Assembly (NCBI GenBank): GCA_964607915.1
Contig: CAZSMU010000011.1
Coordinates: 1-50,617, forward strand
Reading direction: 5' to 3'
DNA length: 50,617 bases
DNA from: JADJPL01 sp964607915
GTDB lineage: Bacteria > Bacteroidota > Bacteroidia > Chitinophagales > Saprospiraceae
In this document: piece after piece, positions 33,972 through 42,398 of the stretch
Numbering within the stretch: position 1 is the first letter of the stretch
Layout: each line of letters opens with the position of its first letter
Notes under the pieces: generated by a model
What the model saw: only the letters and a program-made list of their open reading frames with translations
Database searches by the model: none
What the model was told of the DNA's origin: nothing
Translations under genes and position numbers: made by a program

Positions 33972-34334
33972 ATGAAAGTATTGATTTGCGAAAGTGAAGA
34001 AGTGCTGCTTTCCGCTATTGAATTCCGCCTGCGCAAGCAAGGCTTCGAGGTAACCTTTTGTAAAAAAAAGGCTTCTGTGGAGGACCATGTGCGTCGGGAA
34101 GACCCGGACCTGGTCTTGATTGACCTGGACCTGGGCAAGCAATCAGGGCTGGATATTGCACGGCAGGTACAGGAAATCCAGGGAGAAAAAGCTAAAATCC
34201 TGCTGATTGCAGACCCGGAAGAGGAAGAAAAGATCGTAGCGGGCTTTGTGCTCGGCGTTCAGGATTTTTTGCCCAAACCATTCAAGCCGGCTGAACTCAT
34301 CCTTCGGGTGCGCCGTATATTGGGACAGTATTAG
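33972..34334 (+). CDS. Single-domain response-regulator receiver protein
   Basis: A 120-residue receiver domain without an output domain. The phosphoacceptor is Asp51 (LVLIDLDLG) and the conserved lysine is in FLPKPFKP near 102. The acidic pocket at the N-terminus is formed by glutamates (CESEE) rather than the usual aspartates. I start at ATG 33972; a TTG two codons earlier is less likely. No sensor kinase is adjacent, so its partner is unknown. Confidence 0.85.
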   Translation: MKVLICESEEVLLSAIEFRLRKQGFEVTFCKKKASVEDHVRREDPDLVLIDLDLGKQSGLDIARQVQEIQGEKAKILLIADPEEEEKIVAGFVLGVQDFLPKPFKPAELILRVRRILGQY

Positions 34335-34353
34335 CCATTAAAATACACGTTTG

Positions 34354-35220
34354 ATGAAAGGAATCATCCTCGCCGGCGGCCTCGGAACCCGGCTTTACCC
34401 ATTGACCCTTGCGGTGAGCAAGCAGCTCATGCCGGTGTACGACAAACCCATGATCTACTACCCGCTTTCCATCCTGCTGTCGGCAGGCATACGGGAAATC
34501 CTCATCATTTCCACCCCCCACGACCTACCCCAGTTTAGGAAACTGCTGGGCGACGGTAGTGAGATTGGCTGCCGCTTCGAGTACGTGCCGCAGGAGGTGC
34601 CCAATGGCCTGGCCCAGGCCTTCGTGTTGGGCGAAACCTTCATAGGGTCGGATTCCGTAGCGCTGATTTTGGGCGATAATATTTTCTACGGGAACGGTCT
34701 GCGGGAGCTGCTCACAAATGCGGCCGACCCCGTTGGTGGGGTCGTTTTTGCCTACTGGGTAGCTGATCCGGAGCGCTACGGGGTGGTCGAGTTCGACAAA
34801 AACTTCAAAGCCCTCTCTATTGAGGAAAAGCCGAAAGCGCCCAAATCAAACTATGCGGTGCCGGGATTGTATTTTTACCACAACAGCGTAGTGGAAATCG
34901 CCAAAAACCTCCGCCCCAGCCCCCGGGGAGAATACGAGATCACCGACGTGAACAGGCATTACCTGGCAGAGGGCAAACTGGAGGTCGGCGTACTGGGCAG
35001 AGGCATCGCCTGGCTGGATACAGGTACCCACCAATCGCTGATGCAGGCCGGCCAGTTCATACAGGTCATCGAAGAACGGCAGGGGCTCAAAATTGGTTGT
35101 ATCGAGGAAGTGGCCTATGCCATGGGCTTCATTGACGATGCACAATTGGAAAAACTGGGGCGCAAATACTTACAAAGTGGCTATGGGGAATACCTATTGG
35201 ACCTGCTGAAGCACCGCTGA
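34354..35220 (+). CDS. rfbA: Glucose-1-phosphate thymidylyltransferase
   Basis: A 288-residue nucleotidyltransferase making dTDP-glucose, the first step to dTDP-rhamnose and other deoxysugars of surface polysaccharides. The nucleotide-binding motif LAGGLGTRLYPLT (6-18), VSKQLMPVYDKPMIYYPLS and the LGDNIFYG metal-site motif are all present. The length matches the RmlA group. No rfbB, C or D genes are nearby, so it is separated from the rest of the pathway. Its TGA overlaps the helicase ATG by one base. Confidence 0.95.
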   Translation: MKGIILAGGLGTRLYPLTLAVSKQLMPVYDKPMIYYPLSILLSAGIREILIISTPHDLPQFRKLLGDGSEIGCRFEYVPQEVPNGLAQAFVLGETFIGSDSVALILGDNIFYGNGLRELLTNAADPVGGVVFAYWVADPERYGVVEFDKNFKALSIEEKPKAPKSNYAVPGLYFYHNSVVEIAKNLRPSPRGEYEITDVNRHYLAEGKLEVGVLGRGIAWLDTGTHQSLMQAGQFIQVIEERQGLKIGCIEEVAYAMGFIDDAQLEKLGRKYLQSGYGEYLLDLLKHR

Positions 35221-36452
35221 TGAAATTTGAAGAGTACGCTATCGCGGATGAAGTAAAAAAAGGACTGGCCCTCCTGGGTTTTCGCCGGCCCACGGATATT
35301 CAGTACAAGGCCATACCCTCCATCTTGAAAGGGGAAGATGTGCTGGCCATAGCCCATACGGGAACGGGTAAAACGGGGGCTTTCGCCATCCCTATCCTCC
35401 ACATCCTGCATACCCGCAAGCGCCCGGGGCGCCCTGATGGAATCAAATGCGTCGTCATGGCCCCCACCCACGAACTGGCACTGCAAATTGCCGGGGTGTT
35501 CCAGGCAATCGGAAAGTTTACCGATGTGAAAACGTATTGCATCATAGGGGGCGTAGAACAAGACCCCCAAATCAGGCAACTCGAAAAGGGGATTGATGTC
35601 TTGGTTGCGACGCCGGGCCGCCTTTTCGACCTGCGCAGCCAGGGCTATCTGCGCCTCGACCGCATGGAGGTGCTCGTCGTGGATGAAGCAGACCACATGC
35701 TGGACTTAGGCTTTCTGAAAGATATTCAAGACCTCGTAGGCTATCTGCCCAAGCGGAGACAGACGCTCTTTTTCTCGGCCACTATCAACGAGCGGATCAA
35801 AAAATTAGCCTATTCCCTGGTGGTCAACCCCATCCGCATACAACTCTCGCCTAAAAACCCGGTGGCAAAGACCATCACGCACTCGGTGGCCTTCGTCCAA
35901 ATGGACGATAAGCGCTTCTTCCTCGAGCGCTTGGTCAGCGAACACCCGGGAGTGAAAATCCTCGTCTTCGCCCGTACCAAAGTGCGCGTCGAACGCGTGC
36001 GGAAAGCATTGGAACGGGTCCAAATCGAGAGCGAAACGATACACGGGGACAAAACGCAGCAGGAGCGGCAATCGGCTATGGACCGATTTAAGCAGGGCGC
36101 CGTCCATGTCCTGATTGCGACCGATGTAAGTGCGCGAGGGATAGATATCCCCAATGTGGATTATGTCGTCAACTACGACCTCCCCGACAAGGCGGAAAAC
36201 TACGTCCACCGCATCGGGCGTACCGGCAGAGGCAACCAGCGGGGAAACGCGGTGACCTTCTGCAGCCCCGAAGAAAAACCTGTGCTCACCGAAATTGAAG
36301 CCTATTTAGGGCAGCCTATTCACGTCCTGGAAATCAACAAACGCGATTACCAGTACACGCTGGACTTCACTCGCGATACCGACAACGACTGGCAGTCGCT
36401 CATCGAACAAGCCGAAACAGCAACCAAGCGGCGCAAGAAGAAAAAGTCTTAG
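35220..36452 (+). CDS. DEAD-box RNA helicase
   Basis: A 410-residue ATP-dependent RNA helicase. Motifs in order: Q motif (FRRPTDIQ), Walker A AHTGTGKT, Ia PTHELALQI, Ib TPGRL, DEAD (VVDEADHML), SAT (FFSATINER), and in the second RecA domain ATDVSARGIDIP and HRIGRTGR. It has a short basic tail (KRRKKKKS) and no extra domain, resembling RhlE/CsdA-like core helicases acting in ribosome assembly or mRNA turnover. Start overlaps the rfbA stop (TGATG), so translation is coupled. It converges on truA with a 1-bp gap. Confidence 0.94.
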   Translation: MKFEEYAIADEVKKGLALLGFRRPTDIQYKAIPSILKGEDVLAIAHTGTGKTGAFAIPILHILHTRKRPGRPDGIKCVVMAPTHELALQIAGVFQAIGKFTDVKTYCIIGGVEQDPQIRQLEKGIDVLVATPGRLFDLRSQGYLRLDRMEVLVVDEADHMLDLGFLKDIQDLVGYLPKRRQTLFFSATINERIKKLAYSLVVNPIRIQLSPKNPVAKTITHSVAFVQMDDKRFFLERLVSEHPGVKILVFARTKVRVERVRKALERVQIESETIHGDKTQQERQSAMDRFKQGAVHVLIATDVSARGIDIPNVDYVVNYDLPDKAENYVHRIGRTGRGNQRGNAVTFCSPEEKPVLTEIEAYLGQPIHVLEINKRDYQYTLDFTRDTDNDWQSLIEQAETATKRRKKKKS

Positions 36453-36453
36453 C

Positions 36454-37200
36454 TTATAGGAACGGATATCGGATTTCGCTCAGGAAAAGGCCGCCCGGCG
36501 GTGCACTGATGCTTTTTTTCAGGCGTTCCTGCCGGTCCATGGCGTGGCGAACGGCCTCCAGTGTCAGTTTGCCCGTGCCGACTTCCAGGCACATACCCAC
36601 GATGAGCCGTACCATTCCGCGCAGGAAGCGGTTGGCTGCAATCCGGAAAACGGCACCCTGGCCATCGGCCTGGAAACTCCATTGGCTTTCGTAGAGCGAA
36701 CAGCGTACGGTATGGGCATCGTGATCAGATTTGCAAAAGGGGAAGAAGGATTCGTAGTTTAGTAGAAGCGATGCGGCGGCCTGCATGAGGTCGGGGTCTG
36801 GTTTTTCCCTGTAGGGATAGAAGCAGGAAGTGTCCTGTTCGAAGGGATTTTTCTGAAAAGAGAGGAAATATTGGTACGCGCGATAGGTCGCATCGAATCG
36901 GGCGTGTGCCTCCGCGTGCACAGGAAGGAGGTCGAGCAAGGCGATATCGGGCGGGAGCATGCGATTCAGGCGGTGAAGCAGATGTTCGGGCAGGGGAGGC
37001 TGGAAGTCGGCATGAGCAAAGAACATGCGCGCGTGTACTCCGGCATCGGTACGCCCACAGCCGGTCAACTCGACCGGGTAACGCAGGACGGTAGCCATCG
37101 TTTCTTCCAGCGTTTGTTGTACGGAAGGAGCTTCGGGTTGCCGCTGCCAGCCCGCATAGCGGGTTCCATTGTAGGCTAATCGGATAAAATAACGCTGCAT
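36454..37200 (-). CDS. truA: tRNA pseudouridine synthase A (positions 38-40)
   Basis: A 248-residue pseudouridine synthase acting on the anticodon stem of many tRNAs. Catalytic Asp52 is in CGRTDAGVHA; LAYNGTRYAGWQRQP opens the fold and FLRGMVRLIVG lies in the second half. I start at ATG 37200 (MQRYFIRLAYNG); the open frame extends 65 residues upstream over non-conserved sequence. A structured region ending in a terminator lies upstream on the same strand. Confidence 0.95.
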   Translation of the reverse strand: MQRYFIRLAYNGTRYAGWQRQPEAPSVQQTLEETMATVLRYPVELTGCGRTDAGVHARMFFAHADFQPPLPEHLLHRLNRMLPPDIALLDLLPVHAEAHARFDATYRAYQYFLSFQKNPFEQDTSCFYPYREKPDPDLMQAAASLLLNYESFFPFCKSDHDAHTVRCSLYESQWSFQADGQGAVFRIAANRFLRGMVRLIVGMCLEVGTGKLTLEAVRHAMDRQERLKKSISAPPGGLFLSEIRYPFL

Positions 37201-37321
37201 GGTATGTGTGCCGGCTTCTTTTGTGGCCGGGCTTATGAGGGATATAAACGCACAAGGGCCGGAAAGTTTGTTAGAAGGCTCGGGATATATGGAAAAGGCA
37301 GGGGCGCACGGAGGGTTTTTG

Positions 37322-37370
37322 TAAAAAAAGACCCCGGCGTCCTTAGGGCAGAGTGCCTTAGGATGCCGGG
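37322..37370 (-). terminator. Intrinsic terminator upstream of truA
   Basis: On the minus strand CCCGGCATCCTAAGGCA, loop CTC, TGCCCTAAGGACGCCGGGG forms a long stem with small internal loops (37332-37370), followed by TCTTTTTTT (37323-37331). Confidence 0.75.
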
Positions 37371-37462
37371 TGAATCGAATGGCCGGCATTTGCACAATAC
37401 CGGTGGCGCACCTCCCTCGGGCGGTGTGCGGTTTTAGGTGTTTTCAGGTGGTGCCGGTAGTA
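37322..37462 (-). ncRNA. Candidate structured small RNA or leader, family unknown
   Basis: On the minus strand this stretch starts with TGCCGGTACTACCGGCA (hairpin), continues with CGCACACC...GGTGCG (second hairpin near 37408-37431), and ends in a strong intrinsic terminator. A TTTTTG and a TATTTATA spaced about 18 nt apart lie just upstream (near 37470-37500) and may be its promoter. I could not match it to 6S RNA, RNase P, tmRNA, SRP RNA or a known riboswitch. It ends about 120 bp before truA, so it may be an independent RNA or a truA leader. Confidence 0.4.
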
Positions 37463-37566
37463 CCGGCATATAAATAAAGTGCGTGTATCCCAAACAAAAA
37501 GTACATACGGGATTTAGGATAGGGCGGGGAGGCAGTAGCCTTATGGCAATAGTGCGGACGTATGAA

Positions 37567-37710
37567 AGACTTGGTGCAAAGAGGGAAAAAGAACCGTTTT
37601 TCATCCACACAAAGGTTCCTCGAGGGAGTCTCTGACGGCGTTGGATGACCGAAAAAAGGCGCGTGTGGGCCAATTTGACCCCTCTTGCGGATCCCCTTGC
37701 AACAAGCCTA
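37567..37710. repeat. Interspersed inverted repeat, long form (near complete)
   Basis: Starts AGACTTGGTGCAAAGAGGGA and ends TTTGACCCCTCTTGCGG...CCCCTTGCAACAAGCCTA. The inner hairpin CCACACAAAGG...GATGACCGAAAAAAGGCGC...GTGTGGG closely follows the copy at 40034..40204. It lies between the candidate RNA and clpX, with no gene in between. Confidence 0.75.
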
Positions 37711-37714
37711 AAAA

Positions 37715-37802
37715 CGAAAGGGTTGTGCCGAAAGCCCTCTGCAAAACGGTTCAAAAAACTTTGAACGCTGTGTGCAAACCGGACTTTTGGCACAACCCTT
37801 CG
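37715..37802. repeat. Separate MITE-like inverted-repeat element
   Basis: Ends CGAAAGGGTTGTGCCGAAAG (37715-37734) and ACTTTTGGCACAACCCTTCG (37783-37802) are near-perfect inverted repeats. An inner hairpin GTTCAAA/TTTGAAC sits at the centre (37749-37766). The end sequence differs from the common repeat family. It is about 88 bp with no coding capacity, like a miniature transposable element or paired insertion-sequence ends. It lies directly next to the long repeat and about 105 bp from the clpX stop. Confidence 0.6.
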
Positions 37803-37908
37803 CCCGTATCTGTTTGCAATAATTTCAAACAGGGGGCAATTTAATTAACGCAAATTGAATTTTTTTCGGAATCGGATTTTTTTTCAATAAAAAAATCAAA
37901 AATTTTTA

Positions 37909-39183
37909 TCAAGCTGCTTTGAGTTGGTTCAATTTGGAGCGGCTGAGTTTTTCGCGGGCGAAGGCCTCCTCCACGACAAAGCGGCTGACTTTGTCTTTTT
38001 GAGAGGGCAGTTCGAACATAGGATCCGTCAGGATGGCTTCGCAAATAGAGCGCAACCCCCGGGCACCCAGGTTGAATTCCAGGGCTTTGGAAGCCACGAA
38101 ATCAATGGCCTCCTCCGTAAATACGAGTTCGATACCTTCCAGTGCGAACAATTTTTGGTATTGCCGGATGAGGGAGTTTTTGGGTTCGGTCAGGATTTTT
38201 TTGAGAGCCTCCTGATCGAGGGGGTCGAGATAGGTCAACACGGGGAGACGGCCTACCAGTTCGGGGATGAGACCGTAGCTCTTCATATCCTGGTGAGAGA
38301 TGTATTGCAGCAGGTTTTCCCGGTTTACCGTTTCGTGGTCATTGTTTTTGAAGCCGATGACCTGGGTATTGACGCGTCGGGCGATGATTTTTTCTATACC
38401 GTCGAACGCCCCACCACAGATGAAGAGGATATTTTCGGTATTGACCTTGACTAATTTTTGTTCGGGGTGTTTGCGCCCACCCTGTGGGGGGACGTTGACT
38501 TCAGACCCTTCGAGCATTTTGAGCAAGGCTTGCTGTACCCCTTCGCCGGACACATCGCGCGTAATAGAGGGGTTATCGCTTTTTCTGGCGATTTTGTCAA
38601 TCTCATCTATGTAAACGATACCGCGTTCGGCGGACTGTACGGCGTAGTCGCAGACCTGCAGCAGGCGGCTCAGGATACTTTCGACATCCTCGCCGACGTA
38701 GCCGGCCTCTGTGAACACGGTAGCGTCCACAATAGCGAAAGGCACGTTCAGGAAGCGGGCTATGGTTTTCGCCAGCAGCGTTTTCCCTGTTCCGGTACGA
38801 CCGACGAGAAGGATATTGGATTTTTCGATTTCCACGTCATCCGGGCCATTCTGTTGGTTGAGCCGTTTGTAGTGGTTATAAACCGCTACGGAGAGGAATT
38901 TTTTTGCTTCGTCCTGGCCGATGATATACTGATCCAGGTAGGCCTTGATCTCCATCGGAGTGACGTTATTCGGTGCGGGAGGCTGCTGGGTGGCAGGCTT
39001 TTGCTTGCCACCCGGCTTTTTGCCACGCGGGGCGTTCCCATACAGTTCCTCCTGGAGGATTTCATGCGCCTGTTCGACGCACTGTTCACAGATATGTGCA
39101 TTCATTCCTGCGATGAGCATGAGCACATCGCCTTTATCGCGTCCACAGAAGGAGCAGTGAAAGTTCGTTTTTTCTTTGGGCAT
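37909..39183 (-). CDS. clpX: ClpX, ATPase subunit of the ClpXP protease
   Basis: A 424-residue AAA+ unfoldase that recognises tagged proteins and feeds them to ClpP. The N-terminal zinc-binding domain has Cys10, Cys13, Cys32 and Cys35. The AAA+ domain has Walker A LVGRTGTGKT, pore loop GYVGEDVES, Walker B IVYIDEIDKIA and the ClpP-docking IGF loop in the form VIGFKNN. It lies 11 bp after clpP. Downstream the gap 37803-37908 shows only A/T-rich sequence. Confidence 0.97.
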   Translation of the reverse strand: MPKEKTNFHCSFCGRDKGDVLMLIAGMNAHICEQCVEQAHEILQEELYGNAPRGKKPGGKQKPATQQPPAPNNVTPMEIKAYLDQYIIGQDEAKKFLSVAVYNHYKRLNQQNGPDDVEIEKSNILLVGRTGTGKTLLAKTIARFLNVPFAIVDATVFTEAGYVGEDVESILSRLLQVCDYAVQSAERGIVYIDEIDKIARKSDNPSITRDVSGEGVQQALLKMLEGSEVNVPPQGGRKHPEQKLVKVNTENILFICGGAFDGIEKIIARRVNTQVIGFKNNDHETVNRENLLQYISHQDMKSYGLIPELVGRLPVLTYLDPLDQEALKKILTEPKNSLIRQYQKLFALEGIELVFTEEAIDFVASKALEFNLGARGLRSICEAILTDPMFELPSQKDKVSRFVVEEAFAREKLSRSKLNQLKAA

Positions 39184-39194
39184 ACGCCGTTCGT

Positions 39195-39908
39195 TTACTT
39201 GAGCTGTTTCTTGGGGTTATTGCGTTCGAGTACTTCATCGATCAGCCCGTACTCCATGGCATCCTTGGCGGTCATCCAGTTGTCGCGATCGCAATCGCGT
39301 TCGATGGTTTCGTAGGGTTGGCCGGTGTGGTAGCTCAGGATGTCGTACAGTGCCTTTTGCTGTTCCTTGATCAATTTGTAGTAGATTTCCATATCGGAGA
39401 CCTGACCCTGCATGCCGCCCAATGGCTGATGGATCATGACCCGGCTGTGGAAAAGGCCTGTGCGCTTGCCTTTGGTGCCGGCAGCCAGCAGGACAGCGCC
39501 CATGGAAGCGGCCATACCCGTACAGATAGTGCCTATGTCGGGCGTCACGTATTGCATGGTGTCGTAGATGCCGAGGCCTGCGATGACGGATCCGCCCGGG
39601 CTGTTGATAAAGATCTGGATATCGCGTTTGGGGTCAGCGGATTCGAGGAAGAGCAACTGTGCCTGTACGATGTTGGCCACTTCGTCGTAGATGGGCAGCC
39701 CCAGGAAGATGATCCGGTCCATCATCAGGCGCGAGAACACGTCCATGCTGATGATGTTCATGGTGCGCTCCTCGATGACTGCCGGGGTGAAGCCCTGGAT
39801 ATTGGGCGACAGGGCACCCATGCTCTTTTCTGCGTATTTTTCCAGGTGCATGGAACTCATCCCCAGGTGCCTGGTCGCATATTTCATGAATTCGTCCTTG
39901 TGGAACAT
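39195..39908 (-). CDS. clpP: ClpP protease subunit
   Basis: A 237-residue serine protease subunit forming the ClpP barrel. Catalytic Ser135 (GMAASMGAVLL) and His160 (VMIHQPLGG) are present with the expected Asp further on. INSPGGSVIAGLGIYDTM is typical. The N-terminus is about 40 residues longer than in E. coli, a region (FMKYATRHLGMSS) shared by Bacteroidota homologues. I start at ATG 39908; an alternative ATG lies at 39887. It precedes clpX by 11 bp and follows tig across a 411-bp gap filled by two repeats. Confidence 0.95.
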   Translation of the reverse strand: MFHKDEFMKYATRHLGMSSMHLEKYAEKSMGALSPNIQGFTPAVIEERTMNIISMDVFSRLMMDRIIFLGLPIYDEVANIVQAQLLFLESADPKRDIQIFINSPGGSVIAGLGIYDTMQYVTPDIGTICTGMAASMGAVLLAAGTKGKRTGLFHSRVMIHQPLGGMQGQVSDMEIYYKLIKEQQKALYDILSYHTGQPYETIERDCDRDNWMTAKDAMEYGLIDEVLERNNPKKQLK

Positions 39909-39980
39909 AGCTTTTAAAATAAGTTGGTTAAGTGGACAATATAGGCCTATTTGCATTGGCTGCCCCCTGATGGAACGGCA

Positions 39981-40038
39981 GATCTGTTGCGAGGGGAATC
40001 TTCAATGGATGAAAAGACCCCTGGCGGCAAGTCTATTA
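39981..40038. repeat. Interspersed inverted repeat, short form
   Basis: CTGTTGCGAGGGGAATCTTC on the left and CCCCTGGCGGCAAGTCTATT on the right are the two family ends enclosing about 20 nt. Its right end abuts and partly overlaps the left end of the next copy. Confidence 0.7.
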
Positions 40039-40204
40039 GACTTGTTGCGAGGGGGCAGCGAAGAGGGAAAAGAGAGTCCTTTTTTGTCCACACGAAGGCT
40101 TTTTGAGGAAGTATAGCGGCGCTATATGACCGAAAAAAGGCACAGTGTGGGCGAAAAAGGGCCTTTTTGACCCTTCGATGATCCCCTGGCGGCAAGTCTA
40201 TTAT
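40034..40204. repeat. Interspersed inverted repeat, complete long form
   Basis: The best copy in the window. Left end TATTAGACTTGTTGCGAGGG, right end CCCTGGCGGCAAGTCTATTA, inverted relative to each other. Inside, GTCCACACGAAGGCTTTTTG (from 40086) pairs imperfectly with AAAAAAGGCACAGTGTGGGC (to 40152), centred on TATAGCG-G-CGCTATA (40112-40126). It stands between tig and clpP. From 40205 to 40319 no gene or clear signal is seen. Confidence 0.85.
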
Positions 40205-40319
40205 ACACAAGATAACAACCCGTATGTTTTCCGGTTGAATACAGGGCAAAAAAGAACCCTTTTATCCTCGGTGAACTCAGCAGGTCGGATGCAGCCAGGT
40301 TTGATTTGCAGGGGTTTAC

Positions 40320-41744
40320 TTACTCCTCTGCTGCTTCAACCATCTCAGGTTCGTCCCTTTCCGGGCTGGTATCGCCGCGGAATTCAGCGATTTTATGCTT
40401 GAAATCCTCTTCGCTGATGAGAACCTCTTTGACCTGAACCCTTTGCTTGATGGCGGAATGAATTTTGTCCGTGAGCAAATTCTCGTACATTTCGTCCACG
40501 TCTTTTTGTTCGCGCATCATATACTCGGCCATCTTGCCGAGGAAGTCTTCGCCCATTTGGTATGCGCCCCCGCCGAGGTAGCCCCGTGCCTTATCTTTGA
40601 AAGCCTCTACCACTTCGTTTTCGCTCACCGATAGGCCGAACTGGGCTTGCAGTTTGCCGCGGATGATGGTCCACTGCAGGTTTTTGGCAAATTTTGGATA
40701 TTGCTCCTCTACGAGTTGGGGATTGGAATTTTCATTGCTCTCCAGGATCCATCGGTGCAGGAATGCGTCGGGTAAGGATATCGGGTTGGCGTCCATGAGT
40801 CGTTTCTGGAATTCCAGGAACAGAAAGGTTTCGCATTCTGAATGGTATTGACTTCCGAGGAAGGTGCGGATGAGTTGGCGCATTTCGCTTTCGTCATGGA
40901 CCCGGTCGGGGCCAAAGAAGGTATCGAAGGCTTCCTGGTCCAATTCGGCCGGCACCTGTCGCGTGGCGCCCTGGTAGGTAAACACGAAAATGGGCCCCAG
41001 CTCCCGTTCGTCGGAGGCCTCCAGGTCGAGCAGGTGCCGACGGACGAAAGCCCTATCGCGCTCTTTCTCGACGTCATATATGTCGTGCGTAAAGGTATTT
41101 CCGGGCGCGAGGCCTTGTACAGCCTGTTGTATCCCCTCGGTGGCGTCTTCAAAGAGTACCTTGACTTCGGTTTCGAACCCGTCTTCTCTCGGGTTTCCAT
41201 CTGCGTCGGCCTCGCGTATGGAGAAGGCCAGCAGGTCTTTCCCTTCGAGGTCTCCTTCTACCGGCACGGGCTTGGTATGGCGTGCGCGCAATTTTTCTAC
41301 TTCTTCATCCACCCGTTCGTCGGCTATTTCTACGTGGGGTAGCTCAAAGACCTGGTCGCTTTCGATACCCTGCACCTCAAACTCGGGGGCGAGACCGATA
41401 TCGAAGCGGAACACATATTCCCGGTCTTCATTTGGATCCAGATTGAGGTCCTGCTGATCCTCATTGCCTAAAGGCTGCCCCAGGATGGGGAGTTTTTCCT
41501 GGACAATATAATCGCGAAGGGTGTCCTGCACCAGGTTATTGATCATTTCGGCCAGCAATGAGCGGCCGAACATTTTACGGATAAGGCCCGCCGGTGCCTT
41601 ACCTGCTCGAAATCCCTTTATTTGGGCTTTTTTCCGGTACGTATCGAGTTCTTTATCCAGTTGTTGGGCGTAGTCTGCCGCTTCGATATGTACTTCCAGC
41701 ACAGCATTTAAATTGTCAATGTCGTGTCTGACAACTTTGGACAT
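40320..41744 (-). CDS. tig: Trigger factor, ribosome-associated chaperone
   Basis: A 474-residue chaperone that binds nascent chains at the ribosome exit. The N-terminal ribosome-binding domain (about 1-120) includes the GFRAGKAPAGLIRKMFG version of the GFRxGKxP signature. The central FKBP-like domain (about 150-245) is divergent, with AFSIREADADG, so prolyl isomerase activity is uncertain. The C-terminal helical domain (about 250-460) has the usual arms, and the tail is acidic (EPEMVEAAEE). It begins 67 bp after a tRNA-Leu gene on the same strand. Confidence 0.93.
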   Translation of the reverse strand: MSKVVRHDIDNLNAVLEVHIEAADYAQQLDKELDTYRKKAQIKGFRAGKAPAGLIRKMFGRSLLAEMINNLVQDTLRDYIVQEKLPILGQPLGNEDQQDLNLDPNEDREYVFRFDIGLAPEFEVQGIESDQVFELPHVEIADERVDEEVEKLRARHTKPVPVEGDLEGKDLLAFSIREADADGNPREDGFETEVKVLFEDATEGIQQAVQGLAPGNTFTHDIYDVEKERDRAFVRRHLLDLEASDERELGPIFVFTYQGATRQVPAELDQEAFDTFFGPDRVHDESEMRQLIRTFLGSQYHSECETFLFLEFQKRLMDANPISLPDAFLHRWILESNENSNPQLVEEQYPKFAKNLQWTIIRGKLQAQFGLSVSENEVVEAFKDKARGYLGGGAYQMGEDFLGKMAEYMMREQKDVDEMYENLLTDKIHSAIKQRVQVKEVLISEEDFKHKIAEFRGDTSPERDEPEMVEAAEE

Positions 41745-41811
41745 AGGTTTGTTTTTTTATTTGAAAAAAGCCCGGGGGATGGAGGAAGATGCCTTGTCCC
41801 GGAAATCGAAG

Positions 41812-41893
41812 TGCGGGTAGAGGGACTCGAACCCCCACGCCTTGCGGCACCAGATCCTAAGTCTGGCACGTCTACCAATTTCGCCATACCCGC
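41812..41893 (-). tRNA. tRNA-Leu (anticodon TAG)
   Basis: An 82-nt tRNA with a long variable arm (GGTGCCGCAAGGCGT region). Acceptor GCGGGTA pairs with TACCCGC; the anticodon arm is CCAGA-CTTAGGA-TCTGG with U33 followed by TAG and G37; the T arm is GGGGG-TTCGAGT-CCCTC. CCA is not encoded. It is upstream of tig on the same strand and could be co-transcribed with it. Confidence 0.95.
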
Positions 41894-41924
41894 TGTATGG
41901 AAAGAAGATATGTGCCCAGGATTT

Positions 41925-42020
41925 GCTGCGGAGAACAAAACTGAGCGCATTTTCGTTAGCTTTTTCCTTTTTAAAGAAGCCTGAAGGGAGGCTGTGTACC
42001 AGAAAAAAGATAGAAAATGA
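41925..42020. repeat. Interspersed repeat, inner hairpin of the long form
   Basis: GAGAACAAAACTGAGCGCAT matches the copy at 27264, and CTTTTTCCTTTTTAAAGAAG...CTGAAGGGAGGCTGTGTACC forms the imperfect hairpin. A further end-like fragment AAAGACTTGTTCTGAGGAGG lies at 42064-42083. The rest of the 505-bp gap up to 42398 contains the rel promoter box and an untranslated leader. Confidence 0.55.
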
Positions 42021-42237
42021 ACCATTCCTGACTCGGCGACAAAATCCCGAACATGCTTTTCGAAAGACTTGTTCTGAGGAGGGGCACGCAGCAGGGCACG
42101 GTGAGTGCCGGGGCTTTTGTGCGGCCTCTTTGGCCAAGGCTAAAAAAAGCGTTGCAAATGTACAACGTTTTTGCTAAAATGGCACACAGGAATTCATTTT
42201 CTGCCCAAAAGCGGCAAAGAACGTACTTTTTTCGTTA

Positions 42238-42245
42238 TATATTTG
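42238..42245 (+). promoter_or_regulatory. Candidate -7 box for rel-fur-purA
   Basis: TATATTTG, an exact TAnnTTTG match, 153 nt before the rel start codon. No clear TTG at the standard distance upstream. Confidence 0.45.
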
Positions 42246-42398
42246 CCAGTTCTACTAAAACCGTCCGGGAGGGGTGTCGTGCGTTCGCAACCAGTCTGGC
42301 GGGTTTCATCTTCAGGCCCTGCAAGTGCGCACGAGCGGACCTGCCTTTGCGGTACCACGCGGCGGGAACGAAAAAGAAGAAAAGGAAGGAAAATAGAT

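Noticed and set aside
37322..37462. Cobalamin, TPP or other known riboswitch
   Set aside because: A GCCACC/TGAAAA-like wording occurs, but the conserved core boxes of these riboswitches are missing.
37434..37793. 119-residue minus-strand open frame between truA and clpX
   Set aside because: It runs through the long repeat and the candidate RNA, has no domain and an odd composition; the frame is most likely chance.
42171..42398. 76-codon N-terminal extension of rel
   Set aside because: Sequence is basic and not like any Rel N-terminus; the promoter box at 42238 and the GGAAGGA before 42399 support the shorter start.
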